DNA from: Lachnospiraceae bacterium UBA3401 | GTDB lineage: Bacteria > Bacillota > Clostridia > Lachnospirales > Lachnospiraceae | Direction of reading: 5' to 3' | Assembly: GCA_002358575.1 (NCBI GenBank) | Contig: DEPD01000072.1 | Coordinates: 1-40,586 of the forward strand | Length of the DNA: 40,586 nt | Shown: positions 8,542 through 16,794 of the stretch, piece after piece | How positions within the stretch are numbered: position 1 is the first letter of the stretch | Layout: each line of letters opens with the position of its first letter | Program-made: the position numbers and the translations under genes | Notes under the pieces: model-generated | The model's database searches: none | What the model saw: only the letters and a program-made list of their open reading frames with translations | What the model was told of the DNA's origin: nothing

Positions 8542-8573
8542 CTTTTTCGCCCTAAAACAAGATAAATCGATTT

Positions 8574-8593
8574 ACACATCTCGACACATCTCG
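8574..8593. repeat. Tandem 10-base direct repeat
   Basis: ACACATCTCG occurs twice head to tail (8574-8583 and 8584-8593) in the divergent promoter region between the 74-aa gene and the XRE regulator. It spans one helical turn per unit and could be a regulator site or a simple slippage product. Confidence 0.6.
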
Positions 8594-8625
8594 ACAAAAG
8601 TGACCGCTCTGCGTGCGATTTTTAG

Positions 8626-8654
8626 TTGTTATTCAACAAGAAATTTGTTAGAAT
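8626..8654 (+). promoter_or_regulatory. Promoter of the small XRE regulator
   Basis: TTGTTA (8626-8631), a 17-base spacer and TAGAAT (8649-8654) form a good sigma-70/SigA promoter 80 bases ahead of the TTG start. The -35 is overlapped by the inverted repeat TTGTT...AACAA (8626-8630 / 8634-8638), a possible operator for self-control by the HTH protein. Confidence 0.5.
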
Positions 8655-8734
8655 AAAGGCGAAGAAAGTAATACCAGAAACAGTGCAGACGCAGATTTGC
8701 ACCGTTTCATAAACCATTATTTAGGAGAACTGTT

Positions 8735-8974
8735 TTGGATAAGGAATTTGGACATTTGGAAATAAAATTAAATGATTTACTCAAAGAACGGGGATTAAAC
8801 AAAAATAAGTTATCCCACAAAGCTGAGATGAATTGGAAACAAATTGATAATTATTGTACAAATACTGTTACGCGGCTAGATGTATCTGTTCTGTGCAAAC
8901 TTTGCACCGCCCTAGACTGCGAGATACAAGACTTGCTGGTATTTTATCCGCCAGAAGACAGAACAAAAAATTAA
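8735..8974 (+). CDS. Small XRE-type helix-turn-helix regulator
   Basis: A 79-aa DNA-binding protein consisting almost only of a Cro/C1-type HTH: LNDLLKERGLNKNKLSHKAE (first two helices), MNWKQIDNYC (recognition helix), then LDVSVLCKLCTALDCEIQDLL, the family's closing helices. The start is a TTG at 8735, with AGGAG (8723-8727) seven bases upstream; no ATG is available nearby. It is one of very few plus-strand genes, monocistronic, and divergent from the 74-aa gene. It resembles the small YozG/phage-like single-domain regulators. Its target is unknown but could include its own promoter. A bidirectional terminator follows at once. Confidence 0.88.
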   Translation: MDKEFGHLEIKLNDLLKERGLNKNKLSHKAEMNWKQIDNYCTNTVTRLDVSVLCKLCTALDCEIQDLLVFYPPEDRTKN

Positions 8975-8985
8975 AAACCCACATA

Positions 8986-9028
8986 AAAACAGATGCAAAG
9001 TATTGAAATAGCACTTCACATCTGTTTT
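8986..9028. terminator. Bidirectional terminator between convergent genes
   Basis: AAAACAGATG (8986-8995) and CATCTGTTTT (9019-9028) form a perfect 10-bp stem that gives T-runs on both strands. It lies between the XRE gene (ending 8974) and the permease gene (ending 9040), which are convergent. Confidence 0.8.
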
Positions 9029-9039
9029 CTTGTATGTCA

Positions 9040-11250
9040 TTATTGATGGATTGCCTTTCTTGTCTTATGGATAAAACCCCTTACTTTTGTTCGCTGTAAA
9101 AAAATATCATAACTCTTAATAATCAGCACAGAACATGCTGCCTGCTCCATAATTTTATCTGTGCGGAATCCAGTCACCACTTCTTGGATTCCCCAGTCAA
9201 GCGAAGCTCCCATAATAATCAGATCATATTTGTCAGAAAATTCTACCACTCGTTCAATCAAATCACCGCTACAAACCATAATCTCTGCGGGTTGGTCAAA
9301 TTTGGCCGCTGATTTATCAAGATACGCTTTTGTGCTCTCCACATCCTCCTCATGATCCACCACATTTAAAAGCGTAATATTTGCATTGTAAGCATTCGCA
9401 ATTCGGTTAACCACCTTTGCTGTCATCTTAGAATACCTTCCACCACCATAAGGAAATAAAATATTTTGAAAAGTTTGCTCCTGTCCATGCATACGCAACA
9501 CGCCAACATCTGCTGGCGCCTCCTGCAACATCCGATAGGTAATATTTCCATGCATATATTTTACTAAACCAGAACCATGCCACCCCATAATTACAAGCGG
9601 ATTTTTTTCTTTCTTGACGACCGACATAATAGCATGGAACGCATCTCTGGAATTAATCAGCACAGGGCGCATATACGGTTCCGACTCATACTCTTTTAAC
9701 TTTTGAACCACACTGTCTTGAACTCCCATTGACTGCATCATAACATCATAGTCTGCAATTGTGAGCAAATTATCTGGAAAAACATTGACTTTTATTGGAA
9801 CTACTGTCGTGGATTCCTCCGCCAATGCAATCTTCCTGCCAAAATTTAAAAGTCCATCTGCTGTTTTTGGATTGGATACTGGAATAATAATCTCATTCTT
9901 TCTATTTTCTTTTTTCTGCTCCTTAATTTCTGGCACATCAACAATTGAGATACCCTTGGAAGCATATTTTAGTTTTGGCATAACAAAATAATAATATAAA
10001 ATGCCAACCCCAATTACAGAAACAGCAATAATCAGCGCTGGACGGTCTGAAATCGCCAGATTAAAAATCAAAAATAAATTCATTCCAATTCCAAGTAACG
10101 GCGTGATCGGATAGAATGGCACACGGAATTTCCGCTCAAGCTCTGGCTTTTTCTGTCGAAAAATAATAAGCGCCACATTGACTAAACTGTAGCCTGTCAG
10201 CGAAAAAATACTTGTCACTGTTGAAATATGTTCCAAATCTCTAATCGACACTGCTATAAAGACAATGATGGAAGACACCACAATCGAAAAAACAGGTGTT
10301 TTTGTCGTTCTGTTAATTGCCTTAAACAAACTTGGCAGACGCTGGTCTCTCGCCATTGCAAATGAGGTTCGTGAGGACGCCATCACTGCTGTATTAATCG
10401 AGGAAAGCGTCGCCAATATTCCAGCAAAAGCAAACAGGTATCCCCCCACTACTCCGCCGATTTTTACCGCAGTATCAATCATAGGTGTGCTGGTAACTTC
10501 TGGCACAAGCTGCTGCCATGGCAGAATTCCACAGCCAATAAAGAAAACAGAAGTCTTTATCACTATTACTGCCGCAATAGAAATTAAAATCGCTTTTGGA
10601 ATTGTCTTTTCCGGTTCAATAACCTCCTCGCTCGCAGTCGTAATCAACCCATAACCAATATAGGTCATATACAAAAATCCCATCGCATTAAAAACACCAG
10701 GCATTCCCTGTGGCATATAGGGTGTTTGATTCTGCATATCAATATGGAAAATCCCAATCACAACATAAAGTGCAAGCAAGGCAACCAACAATGTAGTAAT
10801 TACATTCTGTAATGCCCCAGAACTTTTTGTACCTTTAATATTCGTGAACATAACATATATCACAAGCAAATATGCTGCTGCCATCTGCGGAATAAACGGA
10901 AAGATATAATTAATAAAATTGCCAAATCCAAGTGCAAACAATCCACATGACATTGCATAGCCAAGCCAAAATCCCCATCCACAGATAAATCCAACAATAT
11001 TGTTTCCTGTCGCCTCTTTCACATAGACATAACCGCCGCCTGCTTTTGGTATGACTGTGACAAGTTCTGCAAAAGACAACCCTGTAAACACCGCTGCAAT
11101 ACCCGCGAGAAAAATAGCGAGCGATGCCCCTGGTCCTGCTGTTGCATAACTGGTTCCCGCCAGAACAAAAATGGCAGATCCAATCATTGTTCCAATACTG
11201 ATCATCAATGCGGAATACATTCCAAGTGTTCTGTCCAGTTTTTGTTTCAT
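9040..11250 (-). CDS. APC amino-acid permease with C-terminal universal-stress domains
   Basis: A 736-aa membrane protein. Residues 1 to about 435 are an APC-superfamily transporter, starting LDRTLGMYSALMISIGTMIG with the unwound-helix motif GSAIFVLAG, and about 12 helices including PEKTIPKAILISI. Residues about 455-715 are two cytoplasmic universal-stress-protein domains. The first contains KNPLVIMGWHGSG, the second NILFPYGGGRYS and DLIIMGASLDWG...CSVLIIK. The usual role would be uptake of amino acids or other organic cations, with the USP part sensing nucleotide or stress state; the substrate is unknown. The start at 11250 follows GAGAAGGG. A longer reading to 11316 overlaps the NUDIX gene and lacks support. 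It sits 34 bases after the NUDIX gene. Confidence 0.9.
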   Translation of the reverse strand: MKQKLDRTLGMYSALMISIGTMIGSAIFVLAGTSYATAGPGASLAIFLAGIAAVFTGLSFAELVTVIPKAGGGYVYVKEATGNNIVGFICGWGFWLGYAMSCGLFALGFGNFINYIFPFIPQMAAAYLLVIYVMFTNIKGTKSSGALQNVITTLLVALLALYVVIGIFHIDMQNQTPYMPQGMPGVFNAMGFLYMTYIGYGLITTASEEVIEPEKTIPKAILISIAAVIVIKTSVFFIGCGILPWQQLVPEVTSTPMIDTAVKIGGVVGGYLFAFAGILATLSSINTAVMASSRTSFAMARDQRLPSLFKAINRTTKTPVFSIVVSSIIVFIAVSIRDLEHISTVTSIFSLTGYSLVNVALIIFRQKKPELERKFRVPFYPITPLLGIGMNLFLIFNLAISDRPALIIAVSVIGVGILYYYFVMPKLKYASKGISIVDVPEIKEQKKENRKNEIIIPVSNPKTADGLLNFGRKIALAEESTTVVPIKVNVFPDNLLTIADYDVMMQSMGVQDSVVQKLKEYESEPYMRPVLINSRDAFHAIMSVVKKEKNPLVIMGWHGSGLVKYMHGNITYRMLQEAPADVGVLRMHGQEQTFQNILFPYGGGRYSKMTAKVVNRIANAYNANITLLNVVDHEEDVESTKAYLDKSAAKFDQPAEIMVCSGDLIERVVEFSDKYDLIIMGASLDWGIQEVVTGFRTDKIMEQAACSVLIIKSYDIFLQRTKVRGFIHKTRKAIHQ

Positions 11251-11284
11251 ATCATATCCCTTCTCCCCATTTATTTTCTTTTCT

Positions 11285-11710
11285 CTAGCAAAATCCTCTG
11301 CGCCGCGCCTCCTCAAACAATTTAGGCTGAATGTCTGGATAGGTCCACGCTGAAGGCATTTGATGTGTAATCACAATTTTCTCAATCTCATTATGCAATT
11401 TGGGTTCTAACTGTTTCACCGTTGCAAAATATAGCATTCCAAAAGTTTCTTCCCCGTCAAAATTATCCTCTGCTATCACAGAATACACACAGACTGGCTG
11501 TATATTAAAATCAATCGCCCCTGTCTCCTCGTACAGTTCCCGCTTTGCTGTATCCAATATCATTTCCTCAGGTTCCCTGTGTCCGCCTGGAATTTCCAAT
11601 GTATCTCTAAACTTATGTTTGCAGAATATGTATTTTCCATCTTTTACTGCAACAATTACTGCAAATTTTAATAACTTGTCATCTATATCTTCATAAAAAT
11701 TGACAGTCAT
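11285..11710 (-). CDS. NUDIX hydrolase
   Basis: A 141-aa cytoplasmic pyrophosphohydrolase. The NUDIX box is complete: GGHREPEEMILDTAKRELYE followed by ETGA, i.e. G-x5-E-x7-R-E-x2-E-E-x-G, where the glutamates bind Mg2+. The family hydrolyses nucleoside diphosphates linked to another moiety, and the exact substrate is not readable here. The start at 11710 is chosen because AAAAGGAG lies seven bases upstream; an earlier ATG at 11731 lacks one. It is followed after 34 bases by the APC-USP permease and probably shares its transcript. Confidence 0.9.
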   Translation of the reverse strand: MTVNFYEDIDDKLLKFAVIVAVKDGKYIFCKHKFRDTLEIPGGHREPEEMILDTAKRELYEETGAIDFNIQPVCVYSVIAEDNFDGEETFGMLYFATVKQLEPKLHNEIEKIVITHQMPSAWTYPDIQPKLFEEARRRGFC

Positions 11711-11794
11711 TATTTCTCCTTTTCTTTTCATAGTTTTTTGGAATCTTATTTCTCAAAAAATTATTACTTCATCTACATTGTTTACTGCTTCTCT

Positions 11795-11823
11795 ATCATA
11801 TCAAAAAAATCAGTCCCCGTAAA
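11795..11823 (-). promoter_or_regulatory. Likely promoter of the NUDIX/permease transcript
   Basis: On the minus strand TTTACG (11823-11818), a 17-base spacer and TATGAT (11800-11795) lie 85 bases ahead of the NUDIX start. The 289-base gap 11711-11999 otherwise holds only the hairpin at 11955 and no convincing gene. Confidence 0.4.
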
Positions 11824-11954
11824 CTCCAAAACAAAATTCGTACTGCAAAAGTTATCACCCATTACTTTTCACACCCACACCATGCACTTGCTGCAATTCA
11901 CACCAAATCATTATAAATGAATACGAAATCTAGCGTGGATGTGTATTATAGCAT

Positions 11955-11994
11955 CAGCCTGTGGCTTTACATAAATCTGCAAAACCACAGGCTG
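11955..11994 (-). terminator. Hairpin downstream of the DUF1963 gene, probable terminator
   Basis: A perfect 10-bp inverted repeat CAGCCTGTGG (11955-11964) / CCACAGGCTG (11985-11994) begins six bases after the stop codon of the DUF1963 gene. The T-run beyond it is weak (ATGCTATAAT), so termination may be partial. Confidence 0.6.
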
Positions 11995-11999
11995 ACCTA

Positions 12000-12869
12000 T
12001 CAAGAACAATCCCAATTGTACAATATATTGCTAAAATCCCGTTTTATTAGCGCTTCCTTATTGATAAATAGATTGGCGACGCCGCAGTCTCCCCACAGCA
12101 CATAATCCTCTCCATCCTCACCCATATCGGAATCAATCTGAAGCAAAAGTGTGTCATAGTATTTCCTATCTTCTTTATCTTCTCTCGGATCAAACTGGAT
12201 AAATCCTGGATATCCAAGCATCTTGTGACCCAATCCAGACAATTCCTCACTCAGATAGTTATCATCATCTGTATCTTCCCCAAAATATTCATACCAGTTT
12301 TCTTCGTCAATCTCCTCGCCTGTTACTGCTTTTACTGCCTGCACAAACACTGTTGGAAAATCTTCTATATCAGAACTCATAGAATCTATTCCTGCGCGGA
12401 ATGAAAGCGCTGCCTGACGGAAAATCGGTGTGCCATAGTCATCCACTTCCTCTGCCCTCACAATATCCAATGCCTGTACCTGTTCTTCAGTGACATCTTG
12501 TCTTACAGTATCATGGAACACCACACGAAAATCTTTCTGCGAAACTGGATCATCAAAGTCCATACCAAACACATCATCATCCACTGTAATAAAAAACTGT
12601 AGCATTCCCTCTTTTGACAGTTCTGTGTCAAACGCACACAAGTCTGAAAAATTAATCTGTGCGAGCAGCATCATCCTTTCGCCCTTACTATCTGTTGGAT
12701 ATTCTTTCTCCATATCCCAATAAGGCAGTCCACCAAACTTGCTATCTGTTAGAGATGGCTGCACTGTATTTGGCTTCCTTTCAATAAAAATAGCCGGAAT
12801 GCCTGTCATCTCTTTGATTTTCTCTACAATCTTGACCGCTTTCTCGCTTGGATTATAATCATCTTCCAT
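12000..12869 (-). CDS. DUF1963 (YwqG-like) protein
   Basis: A 289-aa soluble protein of the DUF1963/YwqG family, whose function is not established. Family marks are SKFGGLPYWDMEKEYP near residue 43, LLAQINFSDL near 67, EGMLQFFITVDDDVFG near 86, and the C-terminal HKMLGYPGFIQFDPRE plus LLLQIDSD and WGDCGVANLFI. It is unusually rich in acidic residues. The start at 12869 follows GGAGGT at seven bases; the ATG at 12896 overlaps the end of the GH3 gene. It lies 19 bases after the GH3 gene and probably shares its transcript, although no functional tie to glycan use is visible. Confidence 0.88.
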   Translation of the reverse strand: MEDDYNPSEKAVKIVEKIKEMTGIPAIFIERKPNTVQPSLTDSKFGGLPYWDMEKEYPTDSKGERMMLLAQINFSDLCAFDTELSKEGMLQFFITVDDDVFGMDFDDPVSQKDFRVVFHDTVRQDVTEEQVQALDIVRAEEVDDYGTPIFRQAALSFRAGIDSMSSDIEDFPTVFVQAVKAVTGEEIDEENWYEYFGEDTDDDNYLSEELSGLGHKMLGYPGFIQFDPREDKEDRKYYDTLLLQIDSDMGEDGEDYVLWGDCGVANLFINKEALIKRDFSNILYNWDCS

Positions 12870-12888
12870 TATACTACCTCCAACACAC

Positions 12889-15312
12889 TCAATCAACCTT
12901 TAATATCAGTTTCAGCACGCGCCGCACACAGATTTCCATGCCCGCGCGTGTAAGTACACCTTTGTCTAATGCCTCTTGTAACCGTTCTGGAAAACCTGTC
13001 GCCATTTTGATATCATTTCCTGCCTTGACTTCCTTATAGTGCTCACCGTTTGTCCACCAGTCGGTTGTCACCACACCGTCAAATTCCCACTCACCACGCA
13101 AGATATCCTCTAACAATTCTCGATTCTCAGAAGCCCGATAGCCATTTACAATGTTATAAGAAGACATAATCGCCCATGGCTTTGCTTCTTTTACAATAAT
13201 CTCAAAGGCTTTTAGATAAATTTCTCTGACAGCGCGCTCAGATGCTCTTGAATCGCTGTTTTTGCGATTTGTTTCTTTATTGTTGAGGGCAAAATGTTTC
13301 ACTGTCGCACCGACATGATTGCTCTGAATGCCACGAACCATTGCCGCTGCAAGCTTTCCTGTAAGAAATGGGTCTTCCGAATAATACTCAAAATTCCGAC
13401 CACAAAGCGGACTGCGATGGATATTGACAGCAGGGGTAAGCCACATTGCAATATTGTTCTCTTTAACCTCTGCACCGCCAGCTTCTCCGACTTGTTCTAC
13501 CAACTCCTCATTCCAAGAACATGCAAGCTGTGTCGCACAGGGCCATGCCGTCGTATACACACTGCACTCTGGCGCAATGCGCAAACCAGCCGGACCATCC
13601 GCAGTCATAATATTCGGAATCCCATAATCAGGCAGATTTCCCCAGCCAAATGTATTTGCAACGCCTGTGTTTGGTTGTCCACCCAGCAAATGCGCAAGCT
13701 GCTCATCAGACAGTTGTGCTATAAATTCATCCAGCGTAATTGTCCCCTCTGCCACTTCTTTTAAGAAGTGATGTTGCTGTGCAGCAGTATTTGTCCACAG
13801 ATGATAACGTTTTCCAGCACGCGCCGCAGGCGAAAATCCATCTGTCTCCTCAACGGTAAGTGGGGGCAGTGCGTTTGCATCCGTCTCGACAGGTTCCAAA
13901 AGCGGCAACTCTTCATAACTTCCATCAGCAAGCATCCGCTTTTTCAGACTTGCAGGCGCACATTTTCTGGACAACTGTTGCGTGATAATATCTTCTTGTA
14001 CTTCATACTGATACGCCAGTTCCACAACATCACGCACAGATACGCCAACAAAGAATCGGTACATCCCTTTTTCCAGAACATACGCAGATGCCTTGATTTT
14101 TCCAAGGTCATCATAGGAGGCCATATCATTCACATTCCATGACAACACAATGCTCTGACTCTCCCCAGTCTGCAAAAGTCTAGTCTTTTGAAATGCCGCA
14201 AGCTGTTTTGTCGGTTTTCCAAGCAGTCCCTGTGGTGCGCCGAAATACGCCTGCACAACTTCTTTTCCTGCTCTTTTTCCAACGTTTGTGACAACAACTG
14301 GCACATAAATCTTACCGCTTTCTTCATACGCTGCCCCTGCTGTCAGTGTAAAATCCGTGTAGGATAACCCAAAACCAAATGGATAATTCACTTTTTTGTC
14401 CGCATCAGGAATGGTTTCAAAATAGCGATATCCCACATAAATATCCTCTGTGTAATCCACAAAACGCTCCGACGCATGGAAATTGTCTGTGGATGGGTAG
14501 TCCTCTAACGTGCGTGCAAAGGTATCCACCAATTTTCCACTTGGATTGCCTTCACCCACCAAAAGCTCTGCGGTGGCAAGTCCTCCTTCAATACCGCCTT
14601 GCCATGCCATCAACACCGACTGAATTTTTGCATTGTCATGAAACCAGCAAGAATCCACCATACCGCCAACATTCATAACAACAATCACTTTTGGAAAATT
14701 TGCAGTCACCGTATCAACCATTGTCCGCTCCGCGTGCGTTAGACAAAAATCCCCATCCTCAAAAATTTCTGCGGATTGTTTTGCCATTGCATCCTCAGTA
14801 ATACAAAGATTTTTGTTCTCGGTATTTACAATGCTCTTTCTGTCCCAACCCTCACCAGAAAAGCGACATATTGTAATAATCGCCGTGTTTGTATAGGCTC
14901 TTGCCTTCTTTAATAATTCTATTGGAACTTCTGGCTCTACGGTCATACCCGGCACACGTCCCTGTTGATACTGTGCCTTTACATTCTCCCGATAATATGC
15001 AGCCAACTCCTCAAAAACAGTTACCTTGTCCTTTAAAAGAGAGAACCCTTCATATAAATTTCTTGCATAGGAAACGGTCACTTCTCCACTTCCTCCGCCT
15101 CCGCGCACATAGTCAAAACTTGCCTTGCCAAATAAAGCAACCTTGCTGCCCTTTGCAAGCGGCAGTAAATCCCCATCATTTTTTAAAAGCACTATGCCCT
15201 CTTTTGCTGCTTCCTTTGAGAGTGCAATATGCTTACTACTTGCTGTCACTTTCTCACCATTCTCCCCCAATGGAAGATTTGGCTGGTACATCACTCGTGT
15301 CCATTTCTGCAT
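12889..15312 (-). CDS. GH3 beta-glucosidase-type enzyme with reversed domain order
   Basis: An 807-aa protein without a signal peptide, so probably intracellular, expected to release glucose or a related sugar from the non-reducing end of beta-linked oligosaccharides. The domains are in the opposite order to most GH3 enzymes. Residues about 30-270 are the alpha/beta sandwich (EGIVLLKNDGDLLPL). Residues about 340-440 form a fibronectin-like part (VTNVGKRAGKEVVQAYFG). Residues about 540-807 are the catalytic (beta/alpha)8 barrel, with TADGPAGLR, GRNFEYYSEDP, VKHFALNN and the nucleophile Asp751 in VVTTDWW. Such permuted GH3 enzymes are known from Butyrivibrio and Ruminococcus. GGAGG precedes the ATG. 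It follows a MATE gene by 73 bases and has its own promoter candidate. Substrate could equally be cello- or manno-oligosaccharides or plant glucosides. Confidence 0.93.
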   Translation of the reverse strand: MQKWTRVMYQPNLPLGENGEKVTASSKHIALSKEAAKEGIVLLKNDGDLLPLAKGSKVALFGKASFDYVRGGGGSGEVTVSYARNLYEGFSLLKDKVTVFEELAAYYRENVKAQYQQGRVPGMTVEPEVPIELLKKARAYTNTAIITICRFSGEGWDRKSIVNTENKNLCITEDAMAKQSAEIFEDGDFCLTHAERTMVDTVTANFPKVIVVMNVGGMVDSCWFHDNAKIQSVLMAWQGGIEGGLATAELLVGEGNPSGKLVDTFARTLEDYPSTDNFHASERFVDYTEDIYVGYRYFETIPDADKKVNYPFGFGLSYTDFTLTAGAAYEESGKIYVPVVVTNVGKRAGKEVVQAYFGAPQGLLGKPTKQLAAFQKTRLLQTGESQSIVLSWNVNDMASYDDLGKIKASAYVLEKGMYRFFVGVSVRDVVELAYQYEVQEDIITQQLSRKCAPASLKKRMLADGSYEELPLLEPVETDANALPPLTVEETDGFSPAARAGKRYHLWTNTAAQQHHFLKEVAEGTITLDEFIAQLSDEQLAHLLGGQPNTGVANTFGWGNLPDYGIPNIMTADGPAGLRIAPECSVYTTAWPCATQLACSWNEELVEQVGEAGGAEVKENNIAMWLTPAVNIHRSPLCGRNFEYYSEDPFLTGKLAAAMVRGIQSNHVGATVKHFALNNKETNRKNSDSRASERAVREIYLKAFEIIVKEAKPWAIMSSYNIVNGYRASENRELLEDILRGEWEFDGVVTTDWWTNGEHYKEVKAGNDIKMATGFPERLQEALDKGVLTRAGMEICVRRVLKLILKVD

Positions 15313-15341
15313 TTTCGTTTCCTCCTTATTCTTTCCTTATT

Positions 15342-15370
15342 ATAATAACAGATTTAGCAACTATTTCCAA
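15342..15370 (-). promoter_or_regulatory. Likely promoter of the GH3 gene
   Basis: On the minus strand TTGGAA (15370-15365) and TATTAT (15347-15342) are 17 bases apart, about 30 bases ahead of the GH3 start codon. An overlapping TATAAT lies three bases further on. This suggests the GH3-DUF1963 pair is transcribed independently of the MATE gene upstream. Confidence 0.45.
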
Positions 15371-15385
15371 CTAATATTTGCTTTT

Positions 15386-16708
15386 TTATGCCTCCGCTTG
15401 TCGCTGGATAAACCCTTTTGTTCTCCATTTCCCTGACTGCCATCGCAAAAACATAAACAGAGCGCGAACACACTCATCTGTTGCAAGCCCTATATAAGCG
15501 CCCACCGACAGCAGATTTAAATGGATTCCAAAAAACCATGTACCGCCAACCATACACACATACATAAACAGCACACCTATTATCGTTGTGAATACAGCGT
15601 CGCCGCTGGTCTTTAACGCTTGACCAAACACCAGATTGGTCACACGCCCCACCTCAAGTACAATGTCAATTGCCAGCAATGTTTTTACCAGCCGAACCAT
15701 CTCCATGTCCTCTGTAAAAATCCGAATGAGTGCATCTGCACTGAGAAAAAACACCACTTCCAATCCTGCTGCCACGACGATTCCAATATATGCTGCTTTC
15801 TTAGTACCCTTGTCGCAAGCCTCATAATCCCCCTCGCCAATGCGCCAGCCGGTCATAATGGCATTTGCCTGTGCCAATGCCGCCCCTGCACAATACGAAA
15901 AGTTTGCAATCTGCGCAGCATACGCCCTTGCTGTCACATGAAAACCAAATTCGTCCATCTGGTTCAGAAAACGAATTGTCAATGTCATTGCGACATTGTA
16001 CAAAGCAGTTTCCAGCGCTGAAGGCAATCCGACCTTGATAATCTGTGCAAAAACCTCCATATTTTTTAATCGCTCTGAATCCTCCTTTGCCTTGACCAGA
16101 ATTTTAGATGCCACTATCACAATTCCCAAATTCAAGATTCGTGAAAAGACCGTTGCCGCCGCCACACCTGCCACTCCCGCGTTCAATCCAAACAGAAAGA
16201 CTGCATTCAGGCAAAGATTTACTGCATTTGCTATAAGCGTTGCGATTAGTGGCTGCTTTGTATAACCAAATGCACGCAGATAACTAGAAAAAATTGGAAT
16301 CAGCGCATTTAAAAAACAACATCCACCCACAATTTTCAAATATATTGTGGCATAATCCATCAAAAGCGGCGCCACGCCCACAACTTCCAATATTGTCCCT
16401 GAAAATACATACAGAAAGATAGACAGCACAATACCAATCACTGCATTAAAAATCGTTCCTAACTGTCTTGCCTGATAGGCGACTCCAATTCGTTTTGCTC
16501 CAATATATTGTGTCATCACAGCAATCATCCCCGACGACACCACATGAAACATAATAATAAACACGTTGATATACGTATTTGCCGTACCAACTGCACCAAC
16601 TGCATTGTCTCCTACAGTGGAAAGCATAATGGTATCAACCATACCCGCCAGCATATGGCACAAAGTTTCCAGTGCAATCGGTATATATAGTTTGGTAAAT
16701 GATTTCAT
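15386..16708 (-). CDS. MATE family efflux transporter (second paralogue)
   Basis: A 440-aa inner-membrane exporter with about 12 helices. It has IALETLCHMLAGMVDTIMLS in the first helix pair, GAVGTANTYINVFIIMFHVV, and the second-half echo LPSALETALYNVAMTLTIRF. It is clearly different from the MATE protein at 1534. The start at 16708 is preferred because AGGAAGG is five bases upstream; an ATG at 16729 is possible. It is placed between the GH13 and GH3 genes with gaps of 86 and 73 bases. That may mean export of a plant-derived aglycone or a sugar by-product released by these enzymes, but this is context only. Confidence 0.9.
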   Translation of the reverse strand: MKSFTKLYIPIALETLCHMLAGMVDTIMLSTVGDNAVGAVGTANTYINVFIIMFHVVSSGMIAVMTQYIGAKRIGVAYQARQLGTIFNAVIGIVLSIFLYVFSGTILEVVGVAPLLMDYATIYLKIVGGCCFLNALIPIFSSYLRAFGYTKQPLIATLIANAVNLCLNAVFLFGLNAGVAGVAAATVFSRILNLGIVIVASKILVKAKEDSERLKNMEVFAQIIKVGLPSALETALYNVAMTLTIRFLNQMDEFGFHVTARAYAAQIANFSYCAGAALAQANAIMTGWRIGEGDYEACDKGTKKAAYIGIVVAAGLEVVFFLSADALIRIFTEDMEMVRLVKTLLAIDIVLEVGRVTNLVFGQALKTSGDAVFTTIIGVLFMYVCMVGGTWFFGIHLNLLSVGAYIGLATDECVRALFMFLRWQSGKWRTKGFIQRQAEA

Positions 16709-16794
16709 TTGTCCTTCCTGCCTTTCCATCTTCTCTATGCAAACACTACTGTTTTATAAACTCAGATTCCACCTCGGATAACTTAAAACAAAAT

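Noticed and set aside
11251..11316. Extended start of the APC-USP permease
   Set aside because: The extra residues overlap the NUDIX coding end and have no RBS; GAGAAGGG supports 11250.
11738..11920. 60-codon plus-strand reading between NUDIX and DUF1963 genes
   Set aside because: No RBS, no recognisable domain, and Phe/Ser/His-rich composition typical of AT-rich non-coding DNA.
13294..14142. Open readings on the plus strand inside the GH3 gene
   Set aside because: They are rich in Cys, His and Arg with no domain or RBS, and lie opposite a clear enzyme gene: shadow frames.
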